64,000 bases of DNA, taken from positions 42,834 to 106,833 of the forward strand of contig JAPJBO010000787.1 in NCBI GenBank assembly GCA_030068145.1, given 5' to 3'. Below are positions 9,245 to 19,755 of the stretch, in pieces. Made by a program: the position numbers and the translations under genes. This stretch comes from Diplonema papillatum (taxonomy: Eukaryota; Euglenozoa; Diplonemea; Diplonemida; Diplonemidae). The notes beneath the pieces were generated by a model. That model saw only the letters and a list, made by a program, of their open reading frames with translations. It ran no database searches and was not told the origin of the DNA. Positions within the stretch are counted from its first letter, which is position 1, and every line of letters starts with the position of its first letter.

Positions 9245-9445
9245 CGAGAAGAACATTTTCGGAATTGGGCTTACACTGTTAAACGAAGCAACAGACGATC
9301 AGCATCGACTGATCAATGATGGTGGTAAAGTATTATTGTGCATCGCGTGCGCAGCGATAAAACCTCTTCACGGGATCGACACGGTGTCGCTGGCTTCGTG
9401 TAACGTTTCATGCCGACCTTTGTCCCGGAAATGTTCCCCTTCAGT
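9245..9445 (+). repeat. Family G repeat (MITE-like), diverged copy
   Basis: Runs from GAACATTTTCGGAATTGGG to CCCGGAAATGTTCCCC, with similar interior words (AACGAAGCAACAGACGATCA). The same unit occurs at 18455-18670 and 52596-53180. The ends are inverted copies (GGAACATTTCCGGA / TCCGGAAATGTTCC), as in a small non-autonomous DNA element. Confidence 0.75.
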
Positions 9446-10100
9446 ACAACTGCACGGCTATTTCTTTTATTTTCCCCCCGGACCGGAATGAGCTTGGGAA
9501 TTTCGTGCATTCTTTCTTTTGCTGCTTCCGGTCGTGAGGCCGCTGGAAGGATGTTAAAGTATTCAATTAACCCTGTGGTGCTTGTTCTCAAAAAACGAAA
9601 GGCTTCTACCCACCCGACCGATCGAGGGAGGAAGAAGGGGGGCGTTCCAGGGCGACAGAAGGCATTGGGGAGCCCAAAATAGGACCATACTGTACTCAGC
9701 ATTGGCGTACTATGTGTACAACTACGTGCACGTGTGGAGATGTCTACAGCATCACGCAAGCATGGGCGATACAGCATGTAGCACCTGAGATGGTGGCAGA
9801 CAGAGTGTTTGCAACAGCATCATGACAAAATCATGGCGACAGCGAGAGGATCCAGAATGGTTTCCTCACGCCCCCTGACTCTGTTTGTTTTCTTTTTCTC
9901 TTCGGGCCCAGATCGCACTGGAAAAGGTCGACACCCTCATCCGCAGCAGAAAACTGTTATTTTGCCCCACTTTTTCAGAGCGACAGTGGTGACGTTGGCT
10001 TCGTTTGATTTTTCGGCGTCGTTCCGCCAAATGTTCCCTTCAGAGTATGCCGGGGATCCAAACGTCGGTTGGTCTTCGGCAAATTTACTTTTTTAAGCGG
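9446..10100. other. Intergenic
   Basis: A partial family G-like 3' part occurs at about 9985-10050 (GTTGGCTTCGTTTGA ... AAATGTTCCCTTCAG). Nothing else was recognised. Confidence 0.4.
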
Positions 10101-10200
10101 TTCTTTTCAGAGTGCAAGTTCACTTACGACCCGGGGTTTTATAGTCTCCGTGTCACGGTCTTTTTAGAGTGAAAGTTCGCTTGAAATTCCGATATGCTTG
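10100..10200 (-). repeat. Two family A tails in tandem
   Basis: TTTTCAGAGTGCAAGTTCAC then CCGGGGTTTTATAGTCTCCG at 10104-10155, followed at 10161 by TTTTTAGAGTGAAAGTTCGC. Both have the T run first on the plus strand. Confidence 0.75.
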
Positions 10201-10505
10201 AAGTCGCAAGTAAAGCAAGGTGAATTGCCCAAACAACCCAAGTACCCTGTACGTTAGGTGCCTCAAGGATTTCCTTCTTCTTCTATGAATCGGGAAACTT
10301 CGTCGAATGGGTGATTTCGTACTGTCAAAAGGTGCATGCAGGTGCGGGTCTTTGGTCTTCGGCTAGCCAAGTTCACATTCTTGTCTGCAATCTGCGACAG
10401 GGGACTTGCTGTGACGAGCCCGGTAGCGAATACTCGGCCAGCTGGTTGGGTGAGCGACACATTACCCCTGTATTACTGCTGTTTACAGAGTCGGTCCTAC
10501 TGGCT

Positions 10506-10575
10506 TTTTAGAGTGAAAGTTCGCTTGGAACTCCGGGGTTTCAAAGTCTCCGGGTGACATTCGTCGGTATGGTAG
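10506..10575 (-). repeat. Family A copy, short
   Basis: TTTTTAGAGTGAAAGTTCGC, then CTCCGGGGTTTCAAAGTCTC, then CGGGTGACATTCGTCG. This is the 3' ~65 bases of the family in its usual orientation. TATGGTAGGATA...GTGCTCTGAGTG follows as a diverged continuation to about 10620. Confidence 0.75.
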
Positions 10576-10849
10576 GATAACCTTCGTGCTCTGAGTGGTG
10601 GGTAAGAGAATCGGTGTGTACCTTGGTTGTCCCACTTGAACTCACCTGCTCTGGGAACGTTTCATGTACTGTAGTACGCTGCCAACTACTAGTTTTGAGT
10701 TCCGCATGCAATGTGTGCAGAAACTGAGCGGACCCCCTGGCTGGCGAGTAACCCGGTGGCGAAGCGAGCTCCGCGCAGCACAGTGGACATCCTCGGGCGG
10801 CTGGGGCGGACACACGAACCCCTTCCCGACAGGGTCTTTGTTGGGTGGT

Positions 10850-10995
10850 TTGCAAGAACGTGCTTGGAATGGGTACGTGCTCAACACCGCACTGGTCCCG
10901 TCTGCGCCGTGTTTCAGTCCTTTAAGCCACTCATCAGCGCGGAACCTGAGTGTCTGCGGACAGGACTGCGGTGTGAGTCTGGGGCGGACACACGA
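10850..10995 (+). repeat. Family B repeat
   Basis: Core words are CAAGAACGTGCTTGGAATGG, TGCTCAACACCGCACTGGTC, GCGCGGAACCTGAGTGTCTG and GGACTGCGGTGTGAGTCTGG. Other copies lie near 29285, 30775, 36795, 39850, 42755, 46000, 53660 and 62150, all on the same strand. No protein or RNA family is recognised. An intergenic direct repeat of GGCGGACACACGAACC...GACAGGGTC overlaps this copy. Confidence 0.8.
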
Positions 10996-11261
10996 ACCTT
11001 CCCGACAGGGTCCTTGTTGGGTGGGCGACTTTCAGGGGAATGTACGCTAGCCGCAGAAAAGATGGAGAGACGGATTCTTTTAAGAAACAAGCGGTGCAAC
11101 CCCCGCTTTATCAACGCGTGGGAACGAACGACAACTCTTTACGCCCGCTCCGTTTGCCGGACAAGAAACTGGTGTCAGCTTCTGGGGCTGGGGGGGGCTT
11201 GTAGTCCAGGTACCGTACAGCTGGGTATCAACGCTTTTTTCGTTCGCTTTGTGTTCCTTTT

Positions 11262-11495
11262 TTTTTTTGTATAAGCACCTGCTTTGTAGGAAATGCTTGA
11301 GGAGACTGCCAGTTGCGATAGAGCAAAGGAGGTAAATGTGCTGTAGCCCACACGAAACACAGGTAAATCTGGGTTTAGTGGCGGGCGTACGCGTTCAACA
11401 AAAAAGACCCGCGTTGTAGTTGTATTGTTTTCTCCCCCTCTAGCCTCCTTCGAAATGAGCACAAGGCAGCCCCTCGAGTATTTTTTCATAGACTG
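11262..11495 (-). repeat. Family C repeat, minus orientation
   Basis: The reverse complement of the ~230-bp unit seen at 20646-20873. It starts here with a T run, TTGTATAAGCACCTGCTTTG, and ends CTCGAGTATTTTTT. In unit orientation it has inverted ends (AAATACTCGAGGGGCTGCC / GGCAGCCTCCTCGAGTATTT) and then GGTGCTTATAC plus an A tail. Confidence 0.85.
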
Positions 11496-11499
11496 CCGT

Positions 11500-11842
11500 C
11501 GGTTCCGGTAGCGAAGGTGCTATAAAAAGGAGACTCAGAGTCAGCGTTCAGAGACCAACCCGGGGAGTATCTACTGCCCCGTGCTACTATTCGGCGGAAT
11601 CCTCCAGAAACCGAAAAAGCAGCGAGAAAAAATCAGCCCGACTAGCACCCCACAGGGAACCTAGAAACATCCAGAAACTCCCGAAGAACTTGTTCCAGAT
11701 CGGTGTAGGTCGAGAAAACGCCCGGTAAACGTGCCGCCAAACCGGCGGGGACCATAAAGGACCCATAAATGACCCGGGCATGAGTCGTTTTCTTGGGAAC
11801 ACGGCGCGAATCGCAGCCCTGTCACAGAGGACGACTGCGCCG
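11500..11842. other. Intergenic
   Basis: Only short unremarkable open frames. No family was recognised. Confidence 0.35.
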
Positions 11843-12048
11843 AGAATAGTTGAGTCGCAGCTCTTGGCAAGACGGATGGAAGAAAGAAGGTGTTTCCATT
11901 CTTCGCTTTTCCTCACGAAAGAGGCGGGTCGGTCCTGCTTATGGTTGTGCCAGGTTCTCCAGACTCCCGCAAATTGCGGTCAGCACCAATTCAAGAAGTC
12001 TGGTCAACCATTCCCTGGAGACTAGCATACTTTCGACAAGAAAAAATG
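11843..12048 (+). repeat. Family Q repeat, copy 1
   Basis: About 200 bp from GAATAGTTGAGTCGCAGCTC to GCATACTTTCGACAAGAAAAA. Copies at 48717-48925 (full) and 53764-53880 (3' half) are in the same orientation. Confidence 0.8.
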
Positions 12049-12399
12049 AACCGAAGTTGCGGCCTGGTGCAGCCAGGTGTCCACGGGCTAGAATGCGCCC
12101 CGCAAGTGAAGGAGCGGCTTGAATCTACGATAGTGTACATGGCGTGCGCGGCAACGAAAGAACGAGTAGGATGGCAAAAAAAAAAAAAAAAGTGCTTGTG
12201 ATGGTCTTCCGATGTGCGATCCTTCATCTTCTCGGGAGTCTCCGGCGTCAAACAAAACCCGCACAAGGTTTGGTCTGATATCGCGCTTACTTTCCGATAC
12301 CAAAGATGCTCTTGCCTAACTCGATTCCAACGGCCGCACCGTTCTGCCGGTCCTATCTTCACACACGGGCAGTCCGGTCTCAGAAGCCGGTGTGTTTGA

Positions 12400-12680
12400 A
12401 AAAAGCAGGCGCCGCGTCCGCGTTGCGGGGTACATTTCCACGCGTTTTTGGGCGCAACGCAACCGCTCTTCGGGTGTGCCGCGGCAGTACCCCACCCAAC
12501 CAGCCAGTCAGAAGCTGGAGTTAAAAGCTGGAGTTACCAAAAAGCGGGTGTCACGCCCGCTTTTTCGGGTGTGGATTTACACGCGTTTTGGTTGCAGCGC
12601 ACCCGTTTTTTCGGGTGTCACTCGGCCACACCCTCTTTACCTCCAGCTTCTGAGGCTGGACCTCGCCGTGCACGCAAGCC
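12400..12680. repeat. Family K fold-back cluster
   Basis: Several overlapping inverted repeats built from AAAAAGCGGGTGTCACGCCC / GCTTTTTCGGGTGTG, plus AAGCTGGAGTTA / CTCCAGCTTCTGAGGCTGGA. A related shorter cluster lies at 15080-15185. The region can form multiple stems. No transposase is present. Confidence 0.6.
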
Positions 12681-13258
12681 GCGCAGCACCGGTCGGTCGC
12701 GGGGATGGTAGCGTAACTGTAAGGCCAGTCAAGAAGCATTGCAAGCGTTGGCGCCGCTTGCCGATTCCGTCGTCAGTGGAATAGCGGGCCTGTACTCAGT
12801 AAACGACTGCCGAGCGGTTTTGGACGGCGCAGGCCCGTTGACGGTGGAGGGGTCTGCGGGTCTGCCAGTGGGGGTTGAAGGAGGATAGGTCTGCAGTTCG
12901 GGTGCTCGTGTCGGTGTTTGCGCCGGCCAAATTGCGGCAGCTTCTTGAGACCCAACCTTTGCCCCAGGCTCAATCCGAGCCGCAGCTGGCGGCTGTGGCT
13001 GCGAGCAGCTCGCGAATGAGCGAACGCAGTTTCGCAAAGGATTCGGCAACTTCGTTTACGAAGTTGCCGAAGCTGTGGTTCTTCGCAAAAACACGCCCCC
13101 ACGGCTGTGTCCTCTGCCCTGAGGGCAGGAGAACCGTGGTCCTCTGGCCCTCCCACAGGCGGCGCACTCCCAGGAGGGCTCGTGGCGACGCCGGACCGAG
13201 CCTACAGAACTCGCTCCTGAAGTAGCAGTTCCCCGTGCAGGCAGTAAGGGAGAAGAGC
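12680..13258. other. Intergenic with two strong hairpins
   Basis: At about 13039-13070 CGGCAACTTCGT and ACGAAGTTGCCG form a near-perfect stem with a very short loop. At 13108-13138 CCTCTGCCC / GGGCAGGAG lies inside CACGG / CCGTG. The open frames crossing this stretch on both strands are unrecognised. Confidence 0.45.
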
Positions 13259-13412
13259 GGATCTATACGGGCGTGCAACCATCGAAACGACCCTGAAAAT
13301 CGACGGAAAACGCGCGAAACACGGCTGTCTCAGGCCGCCGTGGAAAAATCATGAACCCGTATTATGACCGACTTGCCAGCCTTCACAATGCGTTGTTAAG
13401 GGCACCCTGCAC
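13259..13412 (+). repeat. Family P repeat, copy 1
   Basis: About 150 bp (GGGCGTGCAACCATCGAAAC ... CTTCACAATGCGTTGTTAAG) that recurs almost unchanged at 15867-16015. One copy has an extra TC in CTGTCTCTCAGG. No function is recognised. Confidence 0.85.
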
Positions 13413-13560
13413 TCGGCGGACTGGTATCCGCCGAGTGCGATGAAGCACCAGCTCTTTTGGCAAAAGCAGAAGGGAAAATGCACGAGTGCCAAAAAAGAAT
13501 GGGGGGGGAAGAAAAAAGAAGAAGAAAGAGAGAAAAAAAACACAAGGGTCGCTTGTCTTC

Positions 13561-13975
13561 TTTTTTTTTAGAGTGAAAGTTAGCTTGAAACTCCGGGGGG
13601 TGAGGGGAAATCTTGGGTCGATGAAAAGCAGTACTACCTGCCTTCCATCGCATAGGGGGGCTCAATGTCTTCGGATGGCTTCTCGTGAATTCGACAGCCT
13701 ATTTCCCTTCATCCTTGTGGTTCTTTACCAACCACCTCACTCAAGTTCGCTTGAAACTCCGGGGGTTTAAAGTCTCCGGGTGACCTTCGTCAATATGGGT
13801 AGATATCCTTTGTGCTCTGAGTGTCGTAAGAGTGGCTACACGAGGTAAGAGGATCGGTGGGTACCTTGGTCGTTGGTCATTGGTGGTTTCGGCCACATAC
13901 CTTACTTACGGTAGGCCCTCCTCAGTATGGTGCCGCAGTAGGTGACTGTCTGTCTTCTTGGTAGTCTTATTGTCG
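13561..13975 (-). repeat. Two family A copies, the second long
   Basis: A tail copy at 13561-13610 (TTTTTTTTAGAGTGAAAGTT) is followed by a long copy at 13740-13975. The latter runs from AAGTTCGCTTGAAACTCCGG through CTTTGTGCTCTGAGTGTCG and CGAGGTAAGAGGATCGGTGG to GTGCCGCAGTAGGTGACTGT. It extends further into the element than the copies at 32207 and 61088. On the minus strand it keeps most of the short peptide frame MAETTNDQ...PRYPPILLPRV. Confidence 0.8.
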
Positions 13976-14127
13976 CATCAGTGGGCGCCGCCGGCATGTT
14001 GATGAGTATCACACTCTGCGGCCTCTTCGGGTGTTTCCTACAAAGCCGTTGCTTGTTCAAAAAATATGCCTTCGCTCTTTCGCTATCCTTTCAGAAACTG
14101 TTGCGTTGACGCAACAGTTTTTGCGTC

Positions 14128-14355
14128 AACGCGATTTTTTTTTTTTTTGTTTTTTTTTTTTTTTGAGCAGGCCGAGTTTGGGCCCTTTCTTCAGGTTGTT
14201 CGTCTTTTTGTTCACCTGGTATGTCTTGAGTTAGGGATCTCCATGTGAAGCACGGACATATAAACTGTGACAGTGACATGATCTTCAGTTTGGTGTTGGT
14301 TCGCTCATTGCTCAGGCTTACATTTTTGGAACACATTGCAATGTCTCGAAGAAAA
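14128..14355 (+). repeat. Family H repeat, copy 1
   Basis: A long T run, GAGCAGGCC, then CACCTGGTATGTCTTGAGTT, GTGAAGCACGGACATATAAA and TTGGAACACATTGCAATGTC, then an A run. A near-identical copy lies at 56889-57062. The ~190-bp unit flanked by T and A runs suggests retroposition, but no target duplication was identified. Confidence 0.75.
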
Positions 14356-14624
14356 AAAAAAAGACAGGCGCTTTGTTTTGCTTGTGCGTGCCGGTTGATC
14401 GTTTTCCCACTTGTATTTACCCGGTTTCATTTTCAGGTCAGGAATTCTGATCTGTAGGCATGACTTCCGATGCTTTTAGGCTCAAATTTAATTCCCACGC
14501 GGAACGTGCGGAAAAGGTCCAAACGTGTGTGTGCGAAAGACCTGTTTTGTATCTTTACATGGCAGGTTCCAACGCTGCCAACTTTCTTTTTTTGTACTGA
14601 CATGTCCGGCGTGGTATGTTGTTC

Positions 14625-14775
14625 CAAAGTCGTAGTATGTGTCGTCTGCCGAAGCAGCCGGAGACAGCAGGCGCAGGGGGCAGGTCTTGCTTTACAATTC
14701 TCTGCTTCAAGGAGACCCGCCCCCGGCAATCCCGACTGTCCAATCTCTGTCGCGAAAGGTTTGTGCCCACCTGTT
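14625..14775 (+). repeat. Family I repeat, copy 1
   Basis: AGTATGTGTCGTCTGCCGAA ... CCCGACTGTCCAATCTCTGT ... CGCGAAAGGTTTGTGCC. A copy at 37193-37305 lacks ~35 internal bases. GC-rich complementary blocks (GGGGCAGGTCT / AGACCCGCCCC) give a stem, so a structured-RNA origin is conceivable. Confidence 0.7.
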
Positions 14776-14904
14776 GTTCCAAAAAAAAAAAAAAAAAAAA
14801 CTTTTCCGAGTTTCATGCAGGAGGGGTACAAGCTCTACAAAAGGGTCCAGGGTGCACCGTGTTAGGGAGAGCCTGCCACAACTTGCCAGATTTGGGCTCA
14901 CATC

Positions 14905-15020
14905 CGCATCACATATGCGGAATACACGTGCGAAACACGTACGGAATTCCGCACGTACGGAAGATCACGTCACAATTTATGCACGTGCGGAATTCCGTAC
15001 GTTCCGCATGCGGAACGCAA
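14905..15020. repeat. Cluster of short palindromes
   Basis: Repeated palindromic words built on CGGAATTCCG and ACGTACG (e.g. ACGTACGGAATTCCGCACGT and GCACGTGCGGAATTCCGTAC, then TTCCGCATGCGGAA). About 100 bases are almost entirely made of self-complementary motifs. No coding frame is seen. Confidence 0.75.
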
Positions 15021-15079
15021 GACCTGTCTGTAGGAAAAACCTGCAAGACTGTTGGTGCTAGAAAAACACTGAAGAGAAG

Positions 15080-15185
15080 CGGGCTTCCGACTTTTTCGGG
15101 TGTGGTTCTCAGTCGGCACACCCGAAAAAGCGGGTGTACGCGGTTCGCCGTAGTTAAACTTCTAGCTTTGAGGCTGGAGAGTTCA
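15080..15185. repeat. Family K fold-back, second copy
   Basis: TTTTTCGGGTGTGGTTCTCA pairs with CACACCCGAAAAAGCGGGTG. The flank CTAGCTTTGAGGCTGGAGAG resembles the CTTCTGAGGCTGGACC flank at 12645-12665. Confidence 0.6.
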
Positions 15186-15212
15186 CCGTGTGCAGCTACC
15201 GTCGAATCCACG

Positions 15213-15392
15213 GGTTCTGACGCACCAGAGGTCGTTGTTATTGGTGCTGGTTTTGAGGGAAAAGGAAACGGTAAGAAATGTTTTGGCGGTGGCCTCCGCT
15301 GGTCTGGTAGTTTGTGCTTTTACACTCGTTCTCTTCTCTACTCACTACTAAACGTACTCTTTCACTCTTTTACTCTCTTTGGCTAGCCAAAA
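15213..15392 (+). repeat. Family J: exon-end and intron-like repeat, copy 1
   Basis: GTCGTTGTTATTGGTGCTGG reads VVVIGAGFEG, the dinucleotide-binding start typical of flavoproteins. It is followed by GGTAAGAAAT (a good GT donor), ~110 bases of pyrimidine-rich sequence, and TTTACTCTCTTTGGCTAG (a good AG acceptor). Copies at 36255-36428 and 59405-59575 keep the same order. It may be a captured gene fragment that became repetitive. No following flavoprotein exon was found. Confidence 0.5.
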
Positions 15393-15533
15393 GAGACGCA
15401 CCAGGGTCGGTTCTTAATTTCTTTCGTAAAGGCCTTAATTACGGAACGGAGAACGAAGAATAATTCCTTTTTAGGCGAGGGTAGTCTCTGTGGGGCGTGC
15501 GGCGCCGTCCAAAAGAAAAATGAAGTGGGTATT

Positions 15534-15760
15534 CTTTTTTTGTATAAGCACCTGCTTTGTAGGAAATGCTTGAGGAAATGCTTGAGGAGACTGCCAGCTG
15601 CGATAGATCAAAGGAGGTAAATGTGTTGTAGCCCACACGAAACACAGGTAAATCTGGGTTTAGTGGCGGCGTATCAACAACACAAAGACCCACATTATAG
15701 CTGTATTGATTTCTCCCCCTCTAGTCTCCTTCGGAATGAGCACAAGGCAGTCCCTTGAGT
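15534..15760 (-). repeat. Family C repeat, minus orientation
   Basis: The second reverse-oriented copy (TTTGTATAAGCACCTGCTTT ... CCTTGAGTATTTTTGG), with a small internal duplication of GGAAATGCTTGA. Confidence 0.85.
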
Positions 15761-15866
15761 ATTTTTGGAACTGTTGTTGAGGGGGAACGAACAGCTGAAG
15801 TGCATATCTCACGACAGTCTATAAGAGAAGGGTCCTCCTTTGGTCCAATGTTTGAAGGCGGGTCTC

Positions 15867-16015
15867 TGGATCGGGCGTGCAACTATCGAAACGACCCTGA
15901 AAATCGACGGAAAACGCGCGAAACACGGCTGTCTCTCAGGCCGCCGTGGAAAATCATGAACCCGTATTATGACCGACTTGCCAGCCTTCACAATGCATTG
16001 TTAAGGGCACTGCTC
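15867..16015 (+). repeat. Family P repeat, copy 2
   Basis: Nearly identical to 13259-13412 and in the same orientation. Confidence 0.85.
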
Positions 16016-16069
16016 ACCTAGACACCACGACGCGACAAACAGTCTTTATCCCTACACGGACGGGGGACA

Positions 16070-16240
16070 ACTGGGCCTTCAGAGTAAAGACGCGTCAGAA
16101 AGGATCAATGTTTCTGCTGTGAAGAGATGTGTTGCGATACCTTTCCAAGGAGCGCCAGGTTTCCCGCTTTGGCACTCTCGAGTTTGACCTATAGATTCCC
16201 CAGAAGGCTTTCTGCGCGCCGTCCGTAAGCGGCTAACAGT
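16070..16240 (+). repeat. Family O repeat, copy 1
   Basis: CAGAGTAAAGACGCGTCAGA, GTGAAGAGATGTGTTGCGAT, CAAGGAGCGCCAGGTT and GCGCCGTCCGTAAG recur in diverged form at 32835-33010 and 49150-49500. Confidence 0.55.
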
Positions 16241-16925
16241 CGCTGGTTCACCTTCGCTGAGTAGCCCAGTCAGAAAAGCGACAAGTCGCTAACACGACTT
16301 GGGGTACCATATGACCCCGCAACGTCATGGGAAGCAAGGATCATCACCATCGACTAAGTTTTTTTTTTGCTCTCACTCAGGGCATTAGCTTGGTCTCCGG
16401 CCCATTTTCCAAATTTGGACCGACAACGGCTTTTTTGCGTTTTCACTGTTTTTCTGCAATTTTTGCACTGAGTTGGCTCGCCTGCCGGTGTCGCACGTGA
16501 TGTGTCATGCAGAGCTGTTGTTCTTTCCCCCGTGCCCGTCCAACTTGCATCCAAACTGGCCACTTCTACTGGTGCTGGGAAGTGGGATTCCCCCTGCGTG
16601 CACTCCTTCTGTAGCCTTTGCTGGTGCAGTGGTTGCCCCTCCAATTGCACATTGGCCACCGCTGCCGGCGCCTGGGGGACGATGCAGTCACGGTAGTGCC
16701 ATTTTTTTTTTTTTTTTTTTTTTTTTTCCGGCGGCCTTTCCAAATTCTGACCGACGGTCCACATGTGGATATAGAAGCTTATCCCCTGGCTCTCACTGCT
16801 TTCTGCGGCGGCCGCATCAACGGACTGCACCTCACCTCAATGAAAGCAAGGGAAAAGTTACCCTCTTTGCTGTGTTCCGCAGCAGGGGGGTGCCTCACGG
16901 CGTCGAATTGCTTACTTGCCTCTCG
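16241..16925. other. Intergenic with T run and inner repeat
   Basis: CATTTTCCAAATTTGGACCGAC and CCTTTCCAAATTCTGACCGA, together with CTCTCACT words, mark a diverged repeat pair at about 16370-16435 and 16730-16800. A T run lies at 16700-16727. No gene is seen. Confidence 0.4.
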
Positions 16926-17122
16926 TTTTTTTAAGAGTGAGAGTTCGCTTGAAACTCCGGGGTTTTAAAGATATCCTTTGTGCTCTGAGTGTCGTAAGAG
17001 TGGTGTTTACACGAGGTAAGAGGATCGGTGGGTACCTTGGTTGTTGGTCATTGGTGGTTTCGGCCATTGTCCACATACCTTACTTACGGGAGGCTCTCCT
17101 CAGTATGGTGCCGCAGTAGAGA
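16926..17122 (-). repeat. Family A copy, long
   Basis: TTTTTTTAAGAGTGAGAGTT to GTGCCGCAGTAG. The GTCTCCGGGTGACCTTCGTCG block has been lost (TTTTAAAG joins directly to ATATCC). The MAETTNDQ-type minus-strand frame is partly kept. Confidence 0.75.
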
Positions 17123-18454
17123 TGCTTTTCTCTGTTGCTTTGTTTTCCCACGTGCTTCGCTCCCCCCCTCCCTTCTTGCAAAGAGGTACAACAAAGAGCA
17201 CGCGAAGAGGAAAGGGCAGCAACTCGTTTGGGTGTTTCCTTTGTGAGCTCGTACGCTGCCAAAGGCAGGGAGCATCCCCAGGCTCTTTTTTGTACACGAC
17301 GGAGTCCAGCCAGAAGCGCTGGAGTGAAAGAGGGGGTGGTCGCACGTACTCTGACGCTGAGAACTGAGATATTTGGAGTGCGTGACTCGCATGGACTTTG
17401 CCGCAAACACGCCGTTGAGAATTAGAGCATTGGGTGCTGGTGGGTGCACGTGCCGCGAAAGCAATCAGAAACGTCAGCCACGCTCGGGTCAAAGCGTGCC
17501 CTCCTGTCGCCTGGAACTGCATCACATTGCCTGCGTGCATCTGTCACAATACACCACGCTGTTTTCAGGTTTCCCTCTTCCCTGGACACTACAGAGTATT
17601 GCGATACAGACTACTTGCAATTGCCTCAAACACACAGGATCGGATGGACCTGTATAAGGCAGGCCGTCCCCTAATGAGGTCTCGCCGAGGTGTTTCAAGG
17701 TGTCCACACAGTACAACAACTCGGAAGCTGGACGAACGAGGGACGAGACGGCGACTGCTCGGCGCAGTATGTGTGGTCATTTTTAAGATGGATTGCGGCT
17801 GCGCTCTCTCTCCCTTAAGGTTGCCGCCCGAGGGAACCGGCTGTGAGCCGACACTCGGCGCCGGTTCTCTCCGGACTGCACCAGGAGAGAACTTCGCGGC
17901 GGATCACAAAGCACCCGCCCTGCACGAGGCACGCGCCCACGACCTACCGTAGCACCCTCCATGTTTGCACCTTCCTCGGTCGGGAAGGGGCTTCAATGTA
18001 TTGGGAAAACACGTTCCCCTTCCCCGCGTTCTGCGTGTGGGGTTACCACCGGGCAACTGCCGCAGCAGCCGCAGATACGTCCTTCGCCCTTGGCTCACTT
18101 TCGGGGGGTGCCGCTGCTCCCCTACCAGTGTGTTCCTGGTTGCTGCCCTGCGACTGCTCGGCGCAGTATACGAGTATTCGATCACCGCCTCCCTGTATGT
18201 TGGGTATTCGACGGAGCCATTGGACCCAATGTAAAAACTCTGCTTTGTTTCGGACTTGGCGACACCGGCCAAAGGAAGGACGCCCGACGCTGCTTCCCCA
18301 ACTGGCAAACCCCCGCAGGGCGCAAGAGTGGGCATGACCGGGTAGTCGGACACAATGGAAGGGAGAGGGCGAGAGAGACGAGTTAGAGTGCAGGGACCAT
18401 TAGACCAGAAGATTTTCGGTTGCCTCACTACCACCCTGCAACGCTTTTGAGGTA
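17123..18454. other. Intergenic; unrecognised open frames
   Basis: The minus strand at 17904-18578 is open for 224 codons (containing KQSFYIGSNGSVEYPTYREA), but its first part runs through family G sequence, so it is unlikely to be one gene. CTGCTCGGCGCAGTAT occurs at about 17755 and 18155, a short direct repeat. No family was recognised. Confidence 0.3.
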
Positions 18455-18672
18455 GGAACATTTCCGGAGTTGGGGCTTGCACTGATAAACGAAGCAACGG
18501 ACGATCAGCATCAACTGACCAAAGGTGATGAAAACGATAAGGCAAAAGTTTCTTGTTCTTCGCGTGTACAGGGTACAAACCTCTCTGGGGGGGGTTTCCT
18601 GCACTAGCACTTTTTCGTTGGCTTCGTTTTCTCTTGCAACCGTTGTTCCGGAAATGTTCCCGTCAGTACAGA
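18455..18672 (+). repeat. Family G repeat (MITE-like)
   Basis: GGAACATTTCCGGAGTTGGG at the left end and CCGTTGTTCCGGAAATGTTCC at the right end are inverted copies. It contains GCACTAGCACTTTTTCGTTGG uninterrupted, the empty form of the site occupied in the 52596-53180 copy. Confidence 0.85.
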
Positions 18673-18679
18673 TGTTGTT

Positions 18680-18795
18680 TGTGCGCACTTCCTTCAAACC
18701 TGTTGTGTTCATCTAACGGGAGTGAGGATGGTACGCTGCCATCGATCGGTTTTTGTTCTTGCTTTGTTAGACACAAAAACCAAACTACTGTTTTG
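18680..18795 (+). repeat. Family R repeat, copy 1
   Basis: GTTTGTGCGCACTTCCTTCA ... CTAACGGGAGTGAGGATGGT ... TTTTTGTTCTTG. It recurs at 27716-27830 in the same orientation. Confidence 0.6.
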
Positions 18796-19436
18796 CCCCT
18801 CTACTCTGCACGTCGGGTGTGTTGCTGGTCGGGTTCCTTCTGGCCCTACCCCTGTTGGCTTGTAACCGGCCTGCCCGCGACGCACTGAGGGAAGAAAACC
18901 ATGATCGTTGCCGCATTCGATGACACGGCACGTAGCGTGGAGCCAGCGGGAGAGAAGGGCTGATATTCGGCGTTCTACTACGGTGGTTGGCTGCGAAAAG
19001 CGTGTCCCTATCGCTTGCGTCGCGGGTTCGGGTTTCCAAGAGCAGGCGAGCTAGCAGGGTTCATGTCAAGCGGAGGGGGCGGCTGTGCACGGTTGTTTGG
19101 ATATGGTGAAGAACGGAGCAGTCTTTACAAACAAACGAGTGACTTAATGTGGCGTCGGCAGTATTGCACTTCAGGATGGGGCTGCCGTCATGAGCGTCGC
19201 CGGCTAGCGAGTGTCGGCAGAGGGTGCAGTGGTCGGAGCTTGTTTGGATATGAAGAATTCACAAAGAACGGCGGCCGGATGGTGAACACGGACCTCGTAC
19301 GATAAACCTCGAATTCTAGAGTGTTTTGGTCTCGGTTGATCCTTCATCACAGCCGTCTATCCAAGCCAGGTAGCGAGTGACATGTGACCGTAGTTTCGTT
19401 CCTCGTCTTCCAATCGAAGACGCGCGTCCCAGCACC
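18796..19436. other. Intergenic
   Basis: Two words, TTGTTTGGATATGGTGAAGA and TTGTTTGGATATGAAGAATT, about 140 bases apart suggest a diverged tandem unit. The missing last exon of the phosphatase gene could lie here, but I could not identify it. Confidence 0.35.
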
Positions 19437-19755
19437 ACACATAAGACAATTACAGACAACACATGCGACAACACACAAGACCATCGCAGCCCACAAACAT
19501 AGGACGATCACTGTACAACACACACGAGACAGCCGCAGCAACACACATGAGACAATTACAGACAACACATGCGACAACACACAAGACCACCGCAGCCCAC
19601 AAACATGGGACGATCACAGTACAACACACACGAGACAGCCGCAGCAACACACATGAGACAATCACAGACAACACATGCGACAACACATGAGAACGTCGCA
19701 GCACCACACAAGCCAAGACAATCACAGTACAACACATGAGACAGTCGCAGCACAC
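19437..19755. repeat. 106-bp tandem repeat in the phosphatase 3' intron
   Basis: Three units start near 19439, 19545 and 19651, each ACATGAGACAATTACAGACA ... CACACGAGACAGCCGCAGCA, followed by a degenerate fourth. The array begins right after the inferred donor of phosphatase exon 4. The unit is not a multiple of three. Confidence 0.85.
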
